Both the position numbers and the translations under genes were made by a program. Below the pieces are notes generated by a model. The model was not told the origin of the DNA, searched no databases, and saw only the letters and a list, made by a program, of their open reading frames with translations. Shown piece after piece: positions 8,581 through 17,892 of a stretch of DNA of 64,000 nucleotides. The stretch's first letter is position 1, and the number at the start of each line of letters is the position of its first letter. Source of the DNA: an uncultured Ruegeria sp. (GTDB taxonomy: Bacteria > Pseudomonadota > Alphaproteobacteria > Rhodobacterales > Rhodobacteraceae). The DNA is taken from positions 124,001 to 188,000 of the forward strand of contig NZ_CANNGO010000008.1 of NCBI RefSeq assembly GCF_947504215.1. The letters are read 5' to 3'.

Positions 8581-9735
8581 CTACCCTAATAGCTCTCGGA
8601 TGACAGCGTTCAGAAGAGCGCGCCCGTTCTTGGTTGCAATAAGCCTGCCGTCTTGATGCGTGATCATGCCCATTTCAGAAAGCTCATCAATTTTTGAAGC
8701 AGATAAAGAATCTCCTGATAGCTGCTCGAATCTATCTATATATAGACCTTCGGATAACCTCATACACATCATAAGGTATTCATTGGCCTGGTCCTGAGAA
8801 GAAAGTACGCTGCGTTCCTTTTCACCCGACCCTGAAGCAGCGGCAGTCAGCCACCCATTCGGAGACAGGTAGGTCTCGGTTGCAAATTTGCGATCATCTA
8901 ACGTGATCCGGCCGTGTGCACCCGGCCCAATGCCGACGTAATCGCCATAGCGCCAATAGATCAGATTGTGCTGCGACTCGGCCCCGGGGCGCGCATGATT
9001 GGAGACTTCGTAAGCCGGTAACCCATGGGCTTCGCAAATATCTTGTGTGGCTAGATACATGTCAGCTGCACTGTCGTCTTCTGGCAGGCCGCGCAGTTTG
9101 CCAACGGCGTAGCGGTCTCCAAAGGCTGTCCCATCCTCAATCGTCAGCTGATACAGCGACAGGTGATCCACCGCCATGGACAGAGCTTCTGTCAACTCAG
9201 AGCACCAGGCATCCAGTGTTTGGTGCTGTCGTGCGTAGATCAGGTCAAAGCTGACGCGATCAAAGCAGTTGCGGGCAATGTCAAAGGCCGATCGTGCTTC
9301 GGCCACTGTATGAATGCGCCCCAACCGACGCAGATCATCGTCGTTCAACGCCTGAACGCCCATCGAAATCCGATTGACACCGGCGTCGCGATAGGCGGCA
9401 AACCGGCTGGCTTCGACGGACCCGGGGTTGGCCTCGAGAGTGATTTCCATGTTATTGGAGGGGCGCCAGAGTGCGCGGGCTTCATCAATTACCGCAGCCA
9501 CGGTTTCCGGTGCCATCAACGACGGCGTACCTCCGCCAAAGAAGATTGTGTTCAATACCCGGTCCGGCGTTTCCGCTGCAGATCTCTTTAGCTCACTCAG
9601 ATAGGATGTAAGCCATTGTTTTTGATTAATATTACGTGATACATGGCTGTTGAAGTCGCAATAGGGGCACTTGGCCTCGCAAAAGGGCCAGTGCACGTAC
9701 AGGCCAAAGCCCCCGTTGCGCCAATCATCTGCCAA
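8581..9735 (-). CDS. hemW: Radical SAM haem chaperone HemW
   Basis: 384 residues. The radical SAM 4Fe-4S motif CEAKCPYCDF (CxxxCxxC) is near residue 19-26, with FFGGGTPSLM after it and the HemW/HemN motif YVGIGPGAH later. Formerly called oxygen-independent coproporphyrinogen III oxidase-like; HemW lacks the extra N-terminal region of true HemN and is now regarded as a haem-trafficking protein. The start at 9735 overlaps rdgB by 11 bp, forming an rph-rdgB-hemW-DUF454 operon on the minus strand. Confidence 0.92.
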   Translation of the reverse strand: MADDWRNGGFGLYVHWPFCEAKCPYCDFNSHVSRNINQKQWLTSYLSELKRSAAETPDRVLNTIFFGGGTPSLMAPETVAAVIDEARALWRPSNNMEITLEANPGSVEASRFAAYRDAGVNRISMGVQALNDDDLRRLGRIHTVAEARSAFDIARNCFDRVSFDLIYARQHQTLDAWCSELTEALSMAVDHLSLYQLTIEDGTAFGDRYAVGKLRGLPEDDSAADMYLATQDICEAHGLPAYEVSNHARPGAESQHNLIYWRYGDYVGIGPGAHGRITLDDRKFATETYLSPNGWLTAAASGSGEKERSVLSSQDQANEYLMMCMRLSEGLYIDRFEQLSGDSLSASKIDELSEMGMITHQDGRLIATKNGRALLNAVIRELLG

Positions 9736-10339
9736 AACAGCCTTTCACGAACATCTCCATTGCGCGACCGCGATGGCTGATCTTGTTCTTTTCCCAGCGA
9801 TCCATCTCGGCAAAGGTAATGTCGTGACCGTCGGGGACAAACATTGGGTCATAGCCAAACCCATCTTTACCGCGAATAGGCCAGACGAGGTGGCCGGGGG
9901 CGATGCCCTCGAACACTTCGTCATGGCCGTCGGGCCATGCTAAAACCAATGTGCTACGGAACTGTGCGGTACGCGGATGCGCTGCGTTCCTGGCTTCAAG
10001 TTCGTTGTGGGCACGGGTCATCGCCATCAGGAAATCCCGGCCATTGCCGGTTTCGGCCCAGTCAGCGGTGTAAACGCCCGGCGCGCCGTTCAGCGCATCG
10101 ATGGTGATCCCGGAATCGTCCGACAGGGCAGGCAGGCCGGTGGCCTTCGCAGCGGCATGTGCCTTGATCCGGGCATTGCCGACGAAAGTATCCTCGGTTT
10201 CCTCCGGCTCGGGCAAGTTCATATCACCAGCACCAACAACACTTACGCCAAAAGGCTCAAGCAGATGCGCCACTTCCTCAAGCTTGCCGTTGTTATGCGT
10301 GGCCACCAACAGCCTGTCCCCGTCGAACTTGCGGGTCAT
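9725..10339 (-). CDS. rdgB: XTP/dITP diphosphatase RdgB (HAM1)
   Basis: 204-residue non-canonical purine NTP pyrophosphatase that removes dITP, XTP and ITP from the pool. Family motifs: [14 protein letters not shown] (triphosphate-binding), [24 protein letters not shown] and [11 protein letters not shown]. The ATG at 10339 overlaps rph by four bases and the gene overlaps hemW at its 3' end, so it is translationally coupled on both sides. The rph-rdgB-hemW order is common in alphaproteobacteria. Confidence 0.95.
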   Translation of the reverse strand: MTRKFDGDRLLVATHNNGKLEEVAHLLEPFGVSVVGAGDMNLPEPEETEDTFVGNARIKAHAAAKATGLPALSDDSGITIDALNGAPGVYTADWAETGNGRDFLMAMTRAHNELEARNAAHPRTAQFRSTLVLAWPDGHDEVFEGIAPGHLVWPIRGKDGFGYDPMFVPDGHDITFAEMDRWEKNKISHRGRAMEMFVKGCFGR

Positions 10340-11049
10340 GCGGCGGCGGCCTTTTGCGCGGCAACCAATTCGCCGACGCCTTTTTCAGCCAGATCCATCA
10401 GTTGATTCATCTGATCACGGCTAAAGACCGAGCCTTCGGCGCTCATCTGCACTTCGATCAGCTTTTTTGTGCCGGTCATGATGAAGTTACCATCAACACC
10501 CGCTTCACTGTCTTCGGGATAGTCCAAGTCGAGCACTGGCTGACCGGCATAGATACCGCAGGACACGGCAGCCACCGGATCGACCAGCGGGTCCGAAATC
10601 ACATCACCTGTTTTCATCAATTTGTTCACCGCCAGACGCAGCGCGACCCAGCCGCCGGTGATCGAGGCACAACGGGTGCCGCCGTCGGCCTGGATCACAT
10701 CGCAATCCACGGTGATCTGACGCTCACCCAGCGCAACCCGGTCCACGCCCGCGCGCAAGGACCGGCCGATCAGTCGTTGGATTTCCACAGTGCGACCACC
10801 TTGCTTGCCACTGGCTGCTTCGCGCCGCATTCGCGTGTTGGTTGCGCGGGGCAGCATGCCGTATTCGGCAGTGACCCAACCTAGCCCTGACCCCTTGATG
10901 AACGGTGGTACGCGATCCTCGATTGTGGCGGTGCACAGCACATGAGTGTCACCCATTTTGATCAGGCAGGAACCTTCGGCATGTTTGGTGAAACCGGTCT
11001 CAATTGAAACCGCGCGCATTTCGTTTAGATCACGTCCTGAGGGTCGCAT
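10336..11049 (-). CDS. rph: Ribonuclease PH
   Basis: 237-residue phosphorolytic 3'-5' exoribonuclease that trims tRNA 3' ends. It opens with the diagnostic [12 protein letters not shown], followed by [25 protein letters not shown], an Arg-rich phosphate-binding region ([21 protein letters not shown] contains it), and [18 protein letters not shown]. First gene of the minus-strand operon; divergent from hrcA with a 112-bp intergenic region holding both promoters. Confidence 0.95.
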   Translation of the reverse strand: MRPSGRDLNEMRAVSIETGFTKHAEGSCLIKMGDTHVLCTATIEDRVPPFIKGSGLGWVTAEYGMLPRATNTRMRREAASGKQGGRTVEIQRLIGRSLRAGVDRVALGERQITVDCDVIQADGGTRCASITGGWVALRLAVNKLMKTGDVISDPLVDPVAAVSCGIYAGQPVLDLDYPEDSEAGVDGNFIMTGTKKLIEVQMSAEGSVFSRDQMNQLMDLAEKGVGELVAAQKAAAA

Positions 11050-11110
11050 TGGAAATCCTTTGTTTGCTGGGTTGGGGATAACGCCCCGTAGCGTTACGAT
11101 GCAACCCCGA

Positions 11111-11138
11111 TTGACCTTTCGTATGCCTGCTATTTAAT
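11111..11138 (+). promoter_or_regulatory. Putative sigma-70-type promoter for hrcA-grpE
   Basis: TTGACC at 11111-11116 and TTTAAT at 11133-11138 with a 16-bp spacer, about 25 bp upstream of the hrcA start. The words fit a housekeeping promoter better than the RpoH consensus (the TTG to CTATTT distance is too short). No CIRCE inverted repeat (TTAGCACTC-N9-GAGTGCTAA) was seen here. Confidence 0.4.
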
Positions 11139-11161
11139 GACAATCCAGCAAGGGATTGCCG

Positions 11162-12226
11162 ATGAGCGAAGCGAGCAAAATTCTGGACGAGATGAATGAC
11201 CGGTCCCGCGAGGTGTTCCGGCTGATCGTCGAAAGCTATCTGGACAGCGGCGAACCGGTCGGCAGCCGCACCTTGACGCGCACCCTGTCGGAAAAGGTCA
11301 GCGCCGCGACCGTGCGCAATGTCATGCAAGATCTGGAGTTTCTGGGGCTGCTCGACAGCCCTCATATCAGCGCCGGCCGAATACCAACCCAGCAGGGACT
11401 GCGGATGTTCGTGGATGGGTTGCTGGAAGTCGGAGATCTGGGCGCGGACGATCGTCAAAAGCTGGACGACACGCTTGGCGGCAATGCCGGTGATGTTGGC
11501 GGAATGCTGGATCGGGTTGGATCGGCCCTGTCACACGTGACACATGGGGCGTCCCTTGTTCTCACGCCCAAGCAAGAATCCGAGATTAAGCATATCGAGT
11601 TTGTTGCACTTGCTCATGATCGCGCTTTGGTGGTTTTGGTTTTTGCTGACGGGCACGTGGAAAACCGCCTGTTCACCCCGCCACCCGGCCAAACGCCAAG
11701 TTCCATGCGCGAGGCGGCGAATTTCCTGAACGCGCTGATCGAGGGTCGGACCCTCAGCGAAGTACGTCGTCAGATGCAAACCCAGATAACAGCCCGCCGC
11801 CAAGAGATCGATGTCCTGGCCCGCGAAATGGTTGATAGCGGAATGGCGGCCTGGGACGGAGATGGATCAGATTCCGCTCGCCTGATCGTCCGGGGGCGGG
11901 CGAATCTGCTGGGTGATCCGGGTGAAGCAGAGGAGTTGGACCGTATTCGTACGTTGTTTGACGACCTAGAACGCAAGCGTGACATTGCCGAATTCCTTGA
12001 ATTGACCGAAGAAGGTGAAGGTGTGCGCATTTTTATTGGGTCTGAGAACAAACTTTTCTCACTTTCGGGTTCCTCTTTGGTGGTGTCTCCATATATGAAC
12101 GCTGATCGTAAGATAATCGGTGCGGTCGGGGTCATCGGGCCCACACGTCTGAATTACGGACGGATCGTGCCGATCGTGGATTATACGGCGCAACTGGTTG
12201 GCAAGCTGATATCCGACCGGAGCTAG
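11162..12226 (+). CDS. hrcA: Heat-inducible transcription repressor HrcA
   Basis: About 354 residues. The N-terminal winged helix is typical of HrcA (SRTLTRTLSEKVSAATVRNVM, then GLLDSPHISAGRIPT), followed by a GAF-like dimerisation region with an inserted domain. HrcA binds CIRCE operators and represses chaperonin genes until heat stress. The track starts at TTG 11156; the ATG at 11162 (MSEASKILDEMNDRSR) is preferred because AGGG lies about 8 nt upstream. It is followed 10 bp later by grpE. No CIRCE element is visible in the window, so its targets are probably elsewhere (groESL). Confidence 0.93.
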   Translation: MSEASKILDEMNDRSREVFRLIVESYLDSGEPVGSRTLTRTLSEKVSAATVRNVMQDLEFLGLLDSPHISAGRIPTQQGLRMFVDGLLEVGDLGADDRQKLDDTLGGNAGDVGGMLDRVGSALSHVTHGASLVLTPKQESEIKHIEFVALAHDRALVVLVFADGHVENRLFTPPPGQTPSSMREAANFLNALIEGRTLSEVRRQMQTQITARRQEIDVLAREMVDSGMAAWDGDGSDSARLIVRGRANLLGDPGEAEELDRIRTLFDDLERKRDIAEFLELTEEGEGVRIFIGSENKLFSLSGSSLVVSPYMNADRKIIGAVGVIGPTRLNYGRIVPIVDYTAQLVGKLISDRS

Positions 12227-12236
12227 AGGTTAAGAA

Positions 12237-12800
12237 ATGGCAGAGCCCAAGAACGAAGATTTTCTGGACGACATCGCAACCGCCGAGGCGGAAGAGCTGG
12301 CGGATGAATTTGCAGAAATCAGCGATGACGCGCTGGAGCTTGATGAGCTGCGCGCCGAGCGCGATGAATATAAAGACAGATTCATGCGCGCGCTGGCGGA
12401 CGCTGAAAACGCCCGAAAGCGGGGCGACAAGGCGCGTCGGGATGCTGAGCAATATGGCGGATCGAAACTGGCGCGCGACATGTTGCCGGTTTACGACAAC
12501 ATGAAACGCGCCCTGGAAGCCGCGACCGACGAGCAGAAAGAAGTCGCTGGCGCCCTGCTGGAAGGCGTTGAACTGACCATGCGCGCCCTTAAGGACGTGT
12601 TCCAAAAACATGGGATCGAAGTGATCACACCCCAGGTCGGCGATCGGTTTGATCCAAATATGCACGAAGCGATGTTCGAAGCGCCTTTGCCCGGTACCCG
12701 TGCCGGAGACATTATTCAAGTGTCGGCCGAAGGCTTCATGTTGTACGACCGTCTGCTGCGCCCGGCGCAGGTTGGCGTGTCATCCATGCCTGCAAGCTGA
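12237..12800 (+). CDS. grpE: Nucleotide exchange factor GrpE
   Basis: 187-residue DnaK cochaperone that accelerates ADP release. It has an acidic N terminus, a long coiled-coil region (AEELADEFAEISDDALELDEL through AENARKRGDKARRDAEQY), and the C-terminal beta domain with HGIEVITPQVGDRFDPNMHEAMF and DRLLRPAQVGV, the family signature. Preceded by GAGG about 7 nt from the ATG and 10 bp after hrcA. dnaK and dnaJ are 32 kb away, so the chaperone machinery is split into two loci. Confidence 0.95.
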   Translation: MAEPKNEDFLDDIATAEAEELADEFAEISDDALELDELRAERDEYKDRFMRALADAENARKRGDKARRDAEQYGGSKLARDMLPVYDNMKRALEAATDEQKEVAGALLEGVELTMRALKDVFQKHGIEVITPQVGDRFDPNMHEAMFEAPLPGTRAGDIIQVSAEGFMLYDRLLRPAQVGVSSMPAS

Positions 12801-12851
12801 TTGGCTTCTTGAAGCCAAGCCTTCGGCGAGAGTATTTTTGAAAAGATGAAG
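12801..12851 (+). terminator. Intrinsic-terminator-like dispersed element, copy 1 (after grpE)
   Basis: Perfect hairpin TTGGCTT-CTTG-AAGCCAA (12801-12818), then CTTCGGCGAGAG, TATTTTT (12833-12839) and AGATGAAG (12844-12851). It separates the convergent genes grpE and mutS. A second copy with a different stem but the same TATTTT...AGATGAAG tail lies at 47937-47981 on the minus strand, so this seems to be a repeated terminator-like element. Confidence 0.6.
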
Positions 12852-12857
12852 GGGCGG

Positions 12858-15491
12858 TCAGGGTTTGGCCGCCTCTTTCAATTTGTAGATCAGGTCGAGC
12901 GCTTCGCGTGGGGACAGCTCATCCGGTAAAATGTCATCCAGCATATCCGTGACGGGTGACGATTTAGGTGTCGGGGGCGGTGGAGGCGCTGCGGCCGAAA
13001 ACAGGGGCAGGTCATCGATCAATGCCTTTTGCTTGCCGCCCTCTCGTTCGGTTTTTTCCAACTGGTCGAGAACAATGCGGGCGCGGTCGACCACGGAAGC
13101 AGGAAGGCCAGCCAATTGGGCCACCTGAACCCCATAGGACCGATCAGCGGCCCCTTTGTGGACTTCATGTAGGAAGATGACCTCGCCTTCCCACTCCTTA
13201 ACGGTAACGGTGGCGTTTTCGACGCCCTCCAGCTTTCCGGCTAGCGCTGTCAGTTCGTGGTAGTGGGTGGCAAATAGGGCACGGCATTGGTTTGCCGCGT
13301 GTAGATGTTCCAGCGTGGCCCAGGCGATTGACAGGCCGTCATAAGTGGCCGTTCCGCGACCGATTTCATCCAATATGACCAAAGCGTGCTTATCAGCCTG
13401 ATTTAGGATCGCGGCTGTCTCGACCATTTCAACCATGAAGGTTGAGCGTCCCCGTGCCAGGTCATCCGATGCGCCGACACGGCTGAATAACTGGCTGACA
13501 ACACCGATATGCGCCTGCTCTGCAGGAACGTAGCTGCCCATTTGGGCGAGCAGTGCGATCAGTGCATTTTGGCGCAGGAAGGTTGATTTACCGGCCATGT
13601 TCGGCCCGGTTAGAAGCCAGACGGCAGATCCTGCGTCCGTACTTAGATCACAGTCGTTGGCGACGAAGGCATCACCGCTTTGCTGGCGCAGCGCGTGTTC
13701 GACGACCGGATGGCGCCCACCCCGTACGTCAAATGCACGCGAAGCGTCGACATGCGGACGGCACCAGTTTTCACCCCGCGCCAGATCGGCCAGTGCAGCG
13801 GTCAGGTCCAGCTCAGCTAACCCGCGGGCGGCTTGGTTCAGATGTGCTGCTCTGGCTAAAATCTCGCCAGAAAGCCTTTGGTAGAGCCGTTTTTCGATTT
13901 CTAACGCCAGATTTCCTGCATTCAGGATACGCGTTTCGATCTCAGACAGTTCTACCGTTGTGAACCGCACTTGATTGGCGGTTGTTTGGCGGTGGATATA
14001 GGTTTCACTGAACGGTAGGTTCAGCATTTTTTGCGCATGCGTTGCCGTGGTTTCGATAAAATAGCCCAGCACATTGTTGTGCTTGATTTTCAGCGAAGTG
14101 ATGCCGGTGTCTGCTGCGTATTTCTGTTGGAAGCCAGCGATGACCGAACGGCCCTCGTCGCGCAATGTGCGGGCCTCGTCCAGTTCGGCGTCAAGGCCGG
14201 GGGCAATGAAACCGCCATCGCGGGTCAGCAAAGGGGGTTCGGCCACGAGCGCTTCGTCCAGCAGAGCCAGAAGATCATCGAATCCAACTAGCTTTTGCAC
14301 GGCGGTCGCGAGCAAGACCGGCAGATCGTGATCAGAGCAAAGCGCCGCAATGGCAGAAGCCTGCGTCAGGCCATTGCGAATGGCGGCCAGATCACGCGGG
14401 CCGCCGCGGTCCAGCGAAAGGCGGGACAGGGCGCGGTCTAAGTCAGGGGTTCTGCGCAAGGCTTCGCGCAGGTCCGACGAAATCAGGCTGTCTTCGGCGG
14501 CAAATGCAACCGCGTCCAGTCGCCCGTTGATGATATCCAGACTGCGCGATGGGCTGGATAAGCGCTGCTCCAGCAAGCGTGCGCCGCCCGGTGTGACAGT
14601 GCGATCCACCACAGACAGCAGCGACCCAGCGCGACCGCCTGATAGCGACCGGGTCAGTTCCAGATTGCGCCGTGTGGCGGCATCGATCTGGACAACGCGG
14701 TCCTCGGATTCTTTCAGTGGCGTTTGCAGCAGGGGCAGTTTGCCTTTCTGCGTAATCTCGAGATAGTCGATCAGCGCGCCCATTGCGGATACTTCGGCGC
14801 GACTGAAATTCCCGAATGCGTCCAGAGCGCCCACGTGAAACAGCCCGCAAATGCGTTTTTCTGCCGCCGTGCTGTCGAAGCTGGCGCGTCCCACTGGAGT
14901 CAGCGAAATGCCGAGATCGCGAACTGGTTCCTGCAAGGTTTGCTCGGACCCATCGGCCACAATCAACTCGGATGGCGCCAACCGTGCCAACTCAGGGCTT
15001 AGCCGAACCGAGGTCAATGACATCACGTGAAACGCTCCGGTTGAGATATCGGCCCAGGCCAGCGCGGCGTCCTCCCGAACTTCGGAATACGCGGCCAGAA
15101 AGTTATGCCGCCGCGCCTCTAGCAGAGCGTCTTCGGTCAGTGTGCCAGGGGTGACCAAACGCACAACATCCCGCTTTACGACCGATTTAGAGCCTCTTTT
15201 TTTTGCTTCAGCGGGGCTTTCCATCTGCTCACAAACAGCCACACGAAACCCTTTGCGGATCAGCGTCAGCAAATAGCCTTCGGCGGCATGAACCGGCACG
15301 CCGCACATCGGAATGTCGTCACCATTGTGCTTGCCGCGCTTGGTGAGGGCGATGTCGAGCGCCTCGGCGGCGTTGACCGCGTCTTCAAAAAACATCTCGT
15401 AGAAATCGCCCATACGGTAGAACAGCAGGGCGTCTGCATGGGCTTCTTTGATCGCGAGATATTGCGCCATCATCGGCGTGACTGTGGACAA
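12858..15491 (-). CDS. mutS: DNA mismatch repair ATPase MutS
   Basis: 877 residues, normal for MutS. The N-terminal mismatch-recognition motif GDFYEMF carries the Phe-x-Glu wedge (FYE); the ATPase core has Walker A LTGPNMAGKSTFLRQ and Walker B/signature ILDEIGRGTATYDGLS; the C-terminal helix-turn-helix follows with a proline-rich linker (AAAPPPPPTPKSS). MutS dimers find mispairs and recruit MutL. The start is a TTG at 15491 (MSTVTPMMAQYLAIKEAH), which matches the usual family N terminus; the next ATG would remove six residues. Convergent with grpE and divergent from maeB. Confidence 0.95.
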   Translation of the reverse strand: MSTVTPMMAQYLAIKEAHADALLFYRMGDFYEMFFEDAVNAAEALDIALTKRGKHNGDDIPMCGVPVHAAEGYLLTLIRKGFRVAVCEQMESPAEAKKRGSKSVVKRDVVRLVTPGTLTEDALLEARRHNFLAAYSEVREDAALAWADISTGAFHVMSLTSVRLSPELARLAPSELIVADGSEQTLQEPVRDLGISLTPVGRASFDSTAAEKRICGLFHVGALDAFGNFSRAEVSAMGALIDYLEITQKGKLPLLQTPLKESEDRVVQIDAATRRNLELTRSLSGGRAGSLLSVVDRTVTPGGARLLEQRLSSPSRSLDIINGRLDAVAFAAEDSLISSDLREALRRTPDLDRALSRLSLDRGGPRDLAAIRNGLTQASAIAALCSDHDLPVLLATAVQKLVGFDDLLALLDEALVAEPPLLTRDGGFIAPGLDAELDEARTLRDEGRSVIAGFQQKYAADTGITSLKIKHNNVLGYFIETTATHAQKMLNLPFSETYIHRQTTANQVRFTTVELSEIETRILNAGNLALEIEKRLYQRLSGEILARAAHLNQAARGLAELDLTAALADLARGENWCRPHVDASRAFDVRGGRHPVVEHALRQQSGDAFVANDCDLSTDAGSAVWLLTGPNMAGKSTFLRQNALIALLAQMGSYVPAEQAHIGVVSQLFSRVGASDDLARGRSTFMVEMVETAAILNQADKHALVILDEIGRGTATYDGLSIAWATLEHLHAANQCRALFATHYHELTALAGKLEGVENATVTVKEWEGEVIFLHEVHKGAADRSYGVQVAQLAGLPASVVDRARIVLDQLEKTEREGGKQKALIDDLPLFSAAAPPPPPTPKSSPVTDMLDDILPDELSPREALDLIYKLKEAAKP

Positions 15492-15633
15492 GGCTTATCC
15501 CTTCAGGCGTATTCCGGTCGCGACCTTACAAACCCACTATCCGCTGTGAAAGGTGAAAACGTATTGTCGTTGAGGCGCGCACCGGCCTGCGCTATGACGC
15601 ATCAGCCCCGAAGTCATGGAAACGACCTGTCAA

Positions 15634-17889
15634 ATGCCCAAAGCGAAGATAACCAAAGAAGAGGCGCTGGCCTTTCACCTGGACCCAACCCCCGGCAAGT
15701 GGGAGGTGCAGGCCACCGTTCCGATGACCACGCAGCGGGATCTGTCGCTGGCCTACAGCCCCGGTGTCGCTGTTCCATGTGAAGCAATCGCGGAAAACCC
15801 CGAAACGGCGTATGACTACACCAACAAAGGCAATCTGGTCGCCGTGATCTCAAACGGGACGGCGGTTCTGGGCCTTGGCAACCTAGGGGCGCTGGGCTCG
15901 AAACCGGTGATGGAAGGTAAATCGGTTCTGTTCAAGCGGTTCGCTGATGTGAACTCGATCGATATCGAGCTCGACACCGAAGACCCGGATGAGTTTTGCC
16001 GCGCCGTGCGGCTGATGGGACCCACGTTCGGCGGTATCAACCTCGAAGACATCAAGGCGCCTGAGTGCTTCATTATCGAACAGCGCCTGAAGGAAGAGAT
16101 GGATATTCCCGTCTTCCACGATGATCAGCACGGTACGGCGGTGATCTGTGCGGCCGGATTGCTGAATGCGCTGCAGATCTCGGGCAAGAAGATTGAAGAT
16201 GTGAAAATCGTTCTCAACGGTGCGGGCGCTGCTGGGATTGCGTGTATCGAACTTCTCAAGGCGATGGGCGCGCGGCATGAAAACTGCATCGTTTGTGACA
16301 CCAAGGGTGTGATCTATCAGGGCCGAACCGAGGGAATGAACCAGTGGAAATCGGCCCACGCTATCTCCACTGAATTGCGCACCCTGGAAGAGGCAATGAA
16401 GGACGCGGATGTGTTCCTAGGCGTGTCGGTCAAGGGGGCCGTAACGCAGGATATGGTTGTCTCGATGGCCGACAACCCGGTCATTTTTGCGATGGCCAAC
16501 CCTGATCCGGAAATTACGCCAGAGGAGGCGCACGAGGTCCGCGTTGATGCGATCGTCGCCACGGGCCGCAGTGATTACCCCAACCAGGTGAACAACGTGC
16601 TGGGCTTTCCGTACCTGTTCCGGGGTGCGTTGGATATCCATGCCCGGGCCATCAATGATGAAATGAAAATCGCCTGTGCCCATGCGCTTGCGCGGCTTGC
16701 GCGCGAGGATGTGCCGGATGAGGTGGCTATGGCCTATGGCAAATCGCTGACTTTTGGTCGCGACTATATCATTCCGACGCCGTTTGATCCGCGCTTGATC
16801 CACCGTATTCCACCCGCAGTGGCTAAGGCTGGTATGGATACCGGGGCCGCGCGGCGTCCGATTATCGATATGGATGCCTATGAGCTGAGCCTCAAATCCC
16901 GCATGGATCCAACCGCCAGCATCCTGCGCGGCCTGAACGCCCGTGCCCGCGCGGCACAAAGCCGGATGGTCTTTGCCGAGGGCGATGATCCCCGCGTGCT
17001 GCGTGCAGCGGTGATGTACCAGCGCTCGGGTTTCGGGAAAGCTTTGGTTGTGGGCCGTGCCGATGACGTCAAAGAAAAGCTTCAGGCAGCGGGGCTGGGC
17101 GATGCCGTGCGCGAACTTGAAGTTGTGAATGCGGCAAACACCACGCATCTCGAGACGTATAAGGAATTTCTATATAAACGGTTGCAGCGTAAGGGCTTTG
17201 ACCACAAAGATATCCATCGGCTGGCAGCCCGTGACCGGCACGTGTTTTCGTCCCTGATGTTGGCCCATGGGCATGCAGACGGGCTGGTGACCGGCGCCAC
17301 CCGCAAATCGGCACATGTTCTGGATCGAATCAATCATGTGTTTGACGCAGACGCGGTCCATGGCGCCGCAGGTGTAACGGCGTTGCTGCACAAGGGCCGG
17401 ATCGTTTTGATCGGCGACACGCTGGTGCACGAATGGCCGGATGAAAATGATCTGGCCAATATCGCCGAACGCGCCGCCGCCGTTGCACGCCATATGGGGA
17501 TCGAGCCGCGCGTCGCCTTTGTCAGCTTCTCGACTTTTGGCTACCCGGTCTCCGAACGGGCCGAGAAGATGCACGTTGCACCGACGGTCCTGGACGCCCG
17601 GGGTGTTGATTTTGAATATGAGGGTGAGATGACGGTGGATGTGGCGCTGAATGTCGATCAGCAAGAAGCCTATCCTTTCTCGCGCCTGACCGGTCCTGCA
17701 AACATCCTGATCGTGCCCGCGCGGCATTCGGCATCGATTTCAACGAAACTGATGCAGGAAATGGGCGGGGCCACGGTCATCGGGCCGATCCTGTCGGGGA
17801 TCGACAAGCAGATCCAGATTTGTTCGACCGGTTCGACGGCAAATGACATTCTGAACATGGCCATCCTGGCCTCCTGCGATATTGAGTAA
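15634..17889 (+). CDS. maeB: NADP-dependent malic enzyme with phosphotransacetylase-like domain
   Basis: About 751 residues. It decarboxylates malate to pyruvate with NAD(P)H production, feeding pyruvate and NADPH pools. Residues to about 430 form the malic enzyme (AYSPGVAVPCEAI, FHDDQHGTAVICAAG, VLNGAGAAGIACIELL, MANPDPEITPEEA); the rest is a phosphotransacetylase-like domain (VFAEGDDPRVLRAA) that is regulatory in this family. The track frame starts at ATG 15616; ATG 15634 (MPKAKITKEEALAFH) is chosen because it matches the usual family start. NADP rather than NAD preference is assumed from architecture. Confidence 0.92.
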   Translation: MPKAKITKEEALAFHLDPTPGKWEVQATVPMTTQRDLSLAYSPGVAVPCEAIAENPETAYDYTNKGNLVAVISNGTAVLGLGNLGALGSKPVMEGKSVLFKRFADVNSIDIELDTEDPDEFCRAVRLMGPTFGGINLEDIKAPECFIIEQRLKEEMDIPVFHDDQHGTAVICAAGLLNALQISGKKIEDVKIVLNGAGAAGIACIELLKAMGARHENCIVCDTKGVIYQGRTEGMNQWKSAHAISTELRTLEEAMKDADVFLGVSVKGAVTQDMVVSMADNPVIFAMANPDPEITPEEAHEVRVDAIVATGRSDYPNQVNNVLGFPYLFRGALDIHARAINDEMKIACAHALARLAREDVPDEVAMAYGKSLTFGRDYIIPTPFDPRLIHRIPPAVAKAGMDTGAARRPIIDMDAYELSLKSRMDPTASILRGLNARARAAQSRMVFAEGDDPRVLRAAVMYQRSGFGKALVVGRADDVKEKLQAAGLGDAVRELEVVNAANTTHLETYKEFLYKRLQRKGFDHKDIHRLAARDRHVFSSLMLAHGHADGLVTGATRKSAHVLDRINHVFDADAVHGAAGVTALLHKGRIVLIGDTLVHEWPDENDLANIAERAAAVARHMGIEPRVAFVSFSTFGYPVSERAEKMHVAPTVLDARGVDFEYEGEMTVDVALNVDQQEAYPFSRLTGPANILIVPARHSASISTKLMQEMGGATVIGPILSGIDKQIQICSTGSTANDILNMAILASCDIE

Positions 17890-17892
17890 GCC

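Noticed and set aside
11050-11161. CIRCE operator ahead of hrcA
   Set aside because: No TTAGCACTC-N9-GAGTGCTAA or near variant was found.
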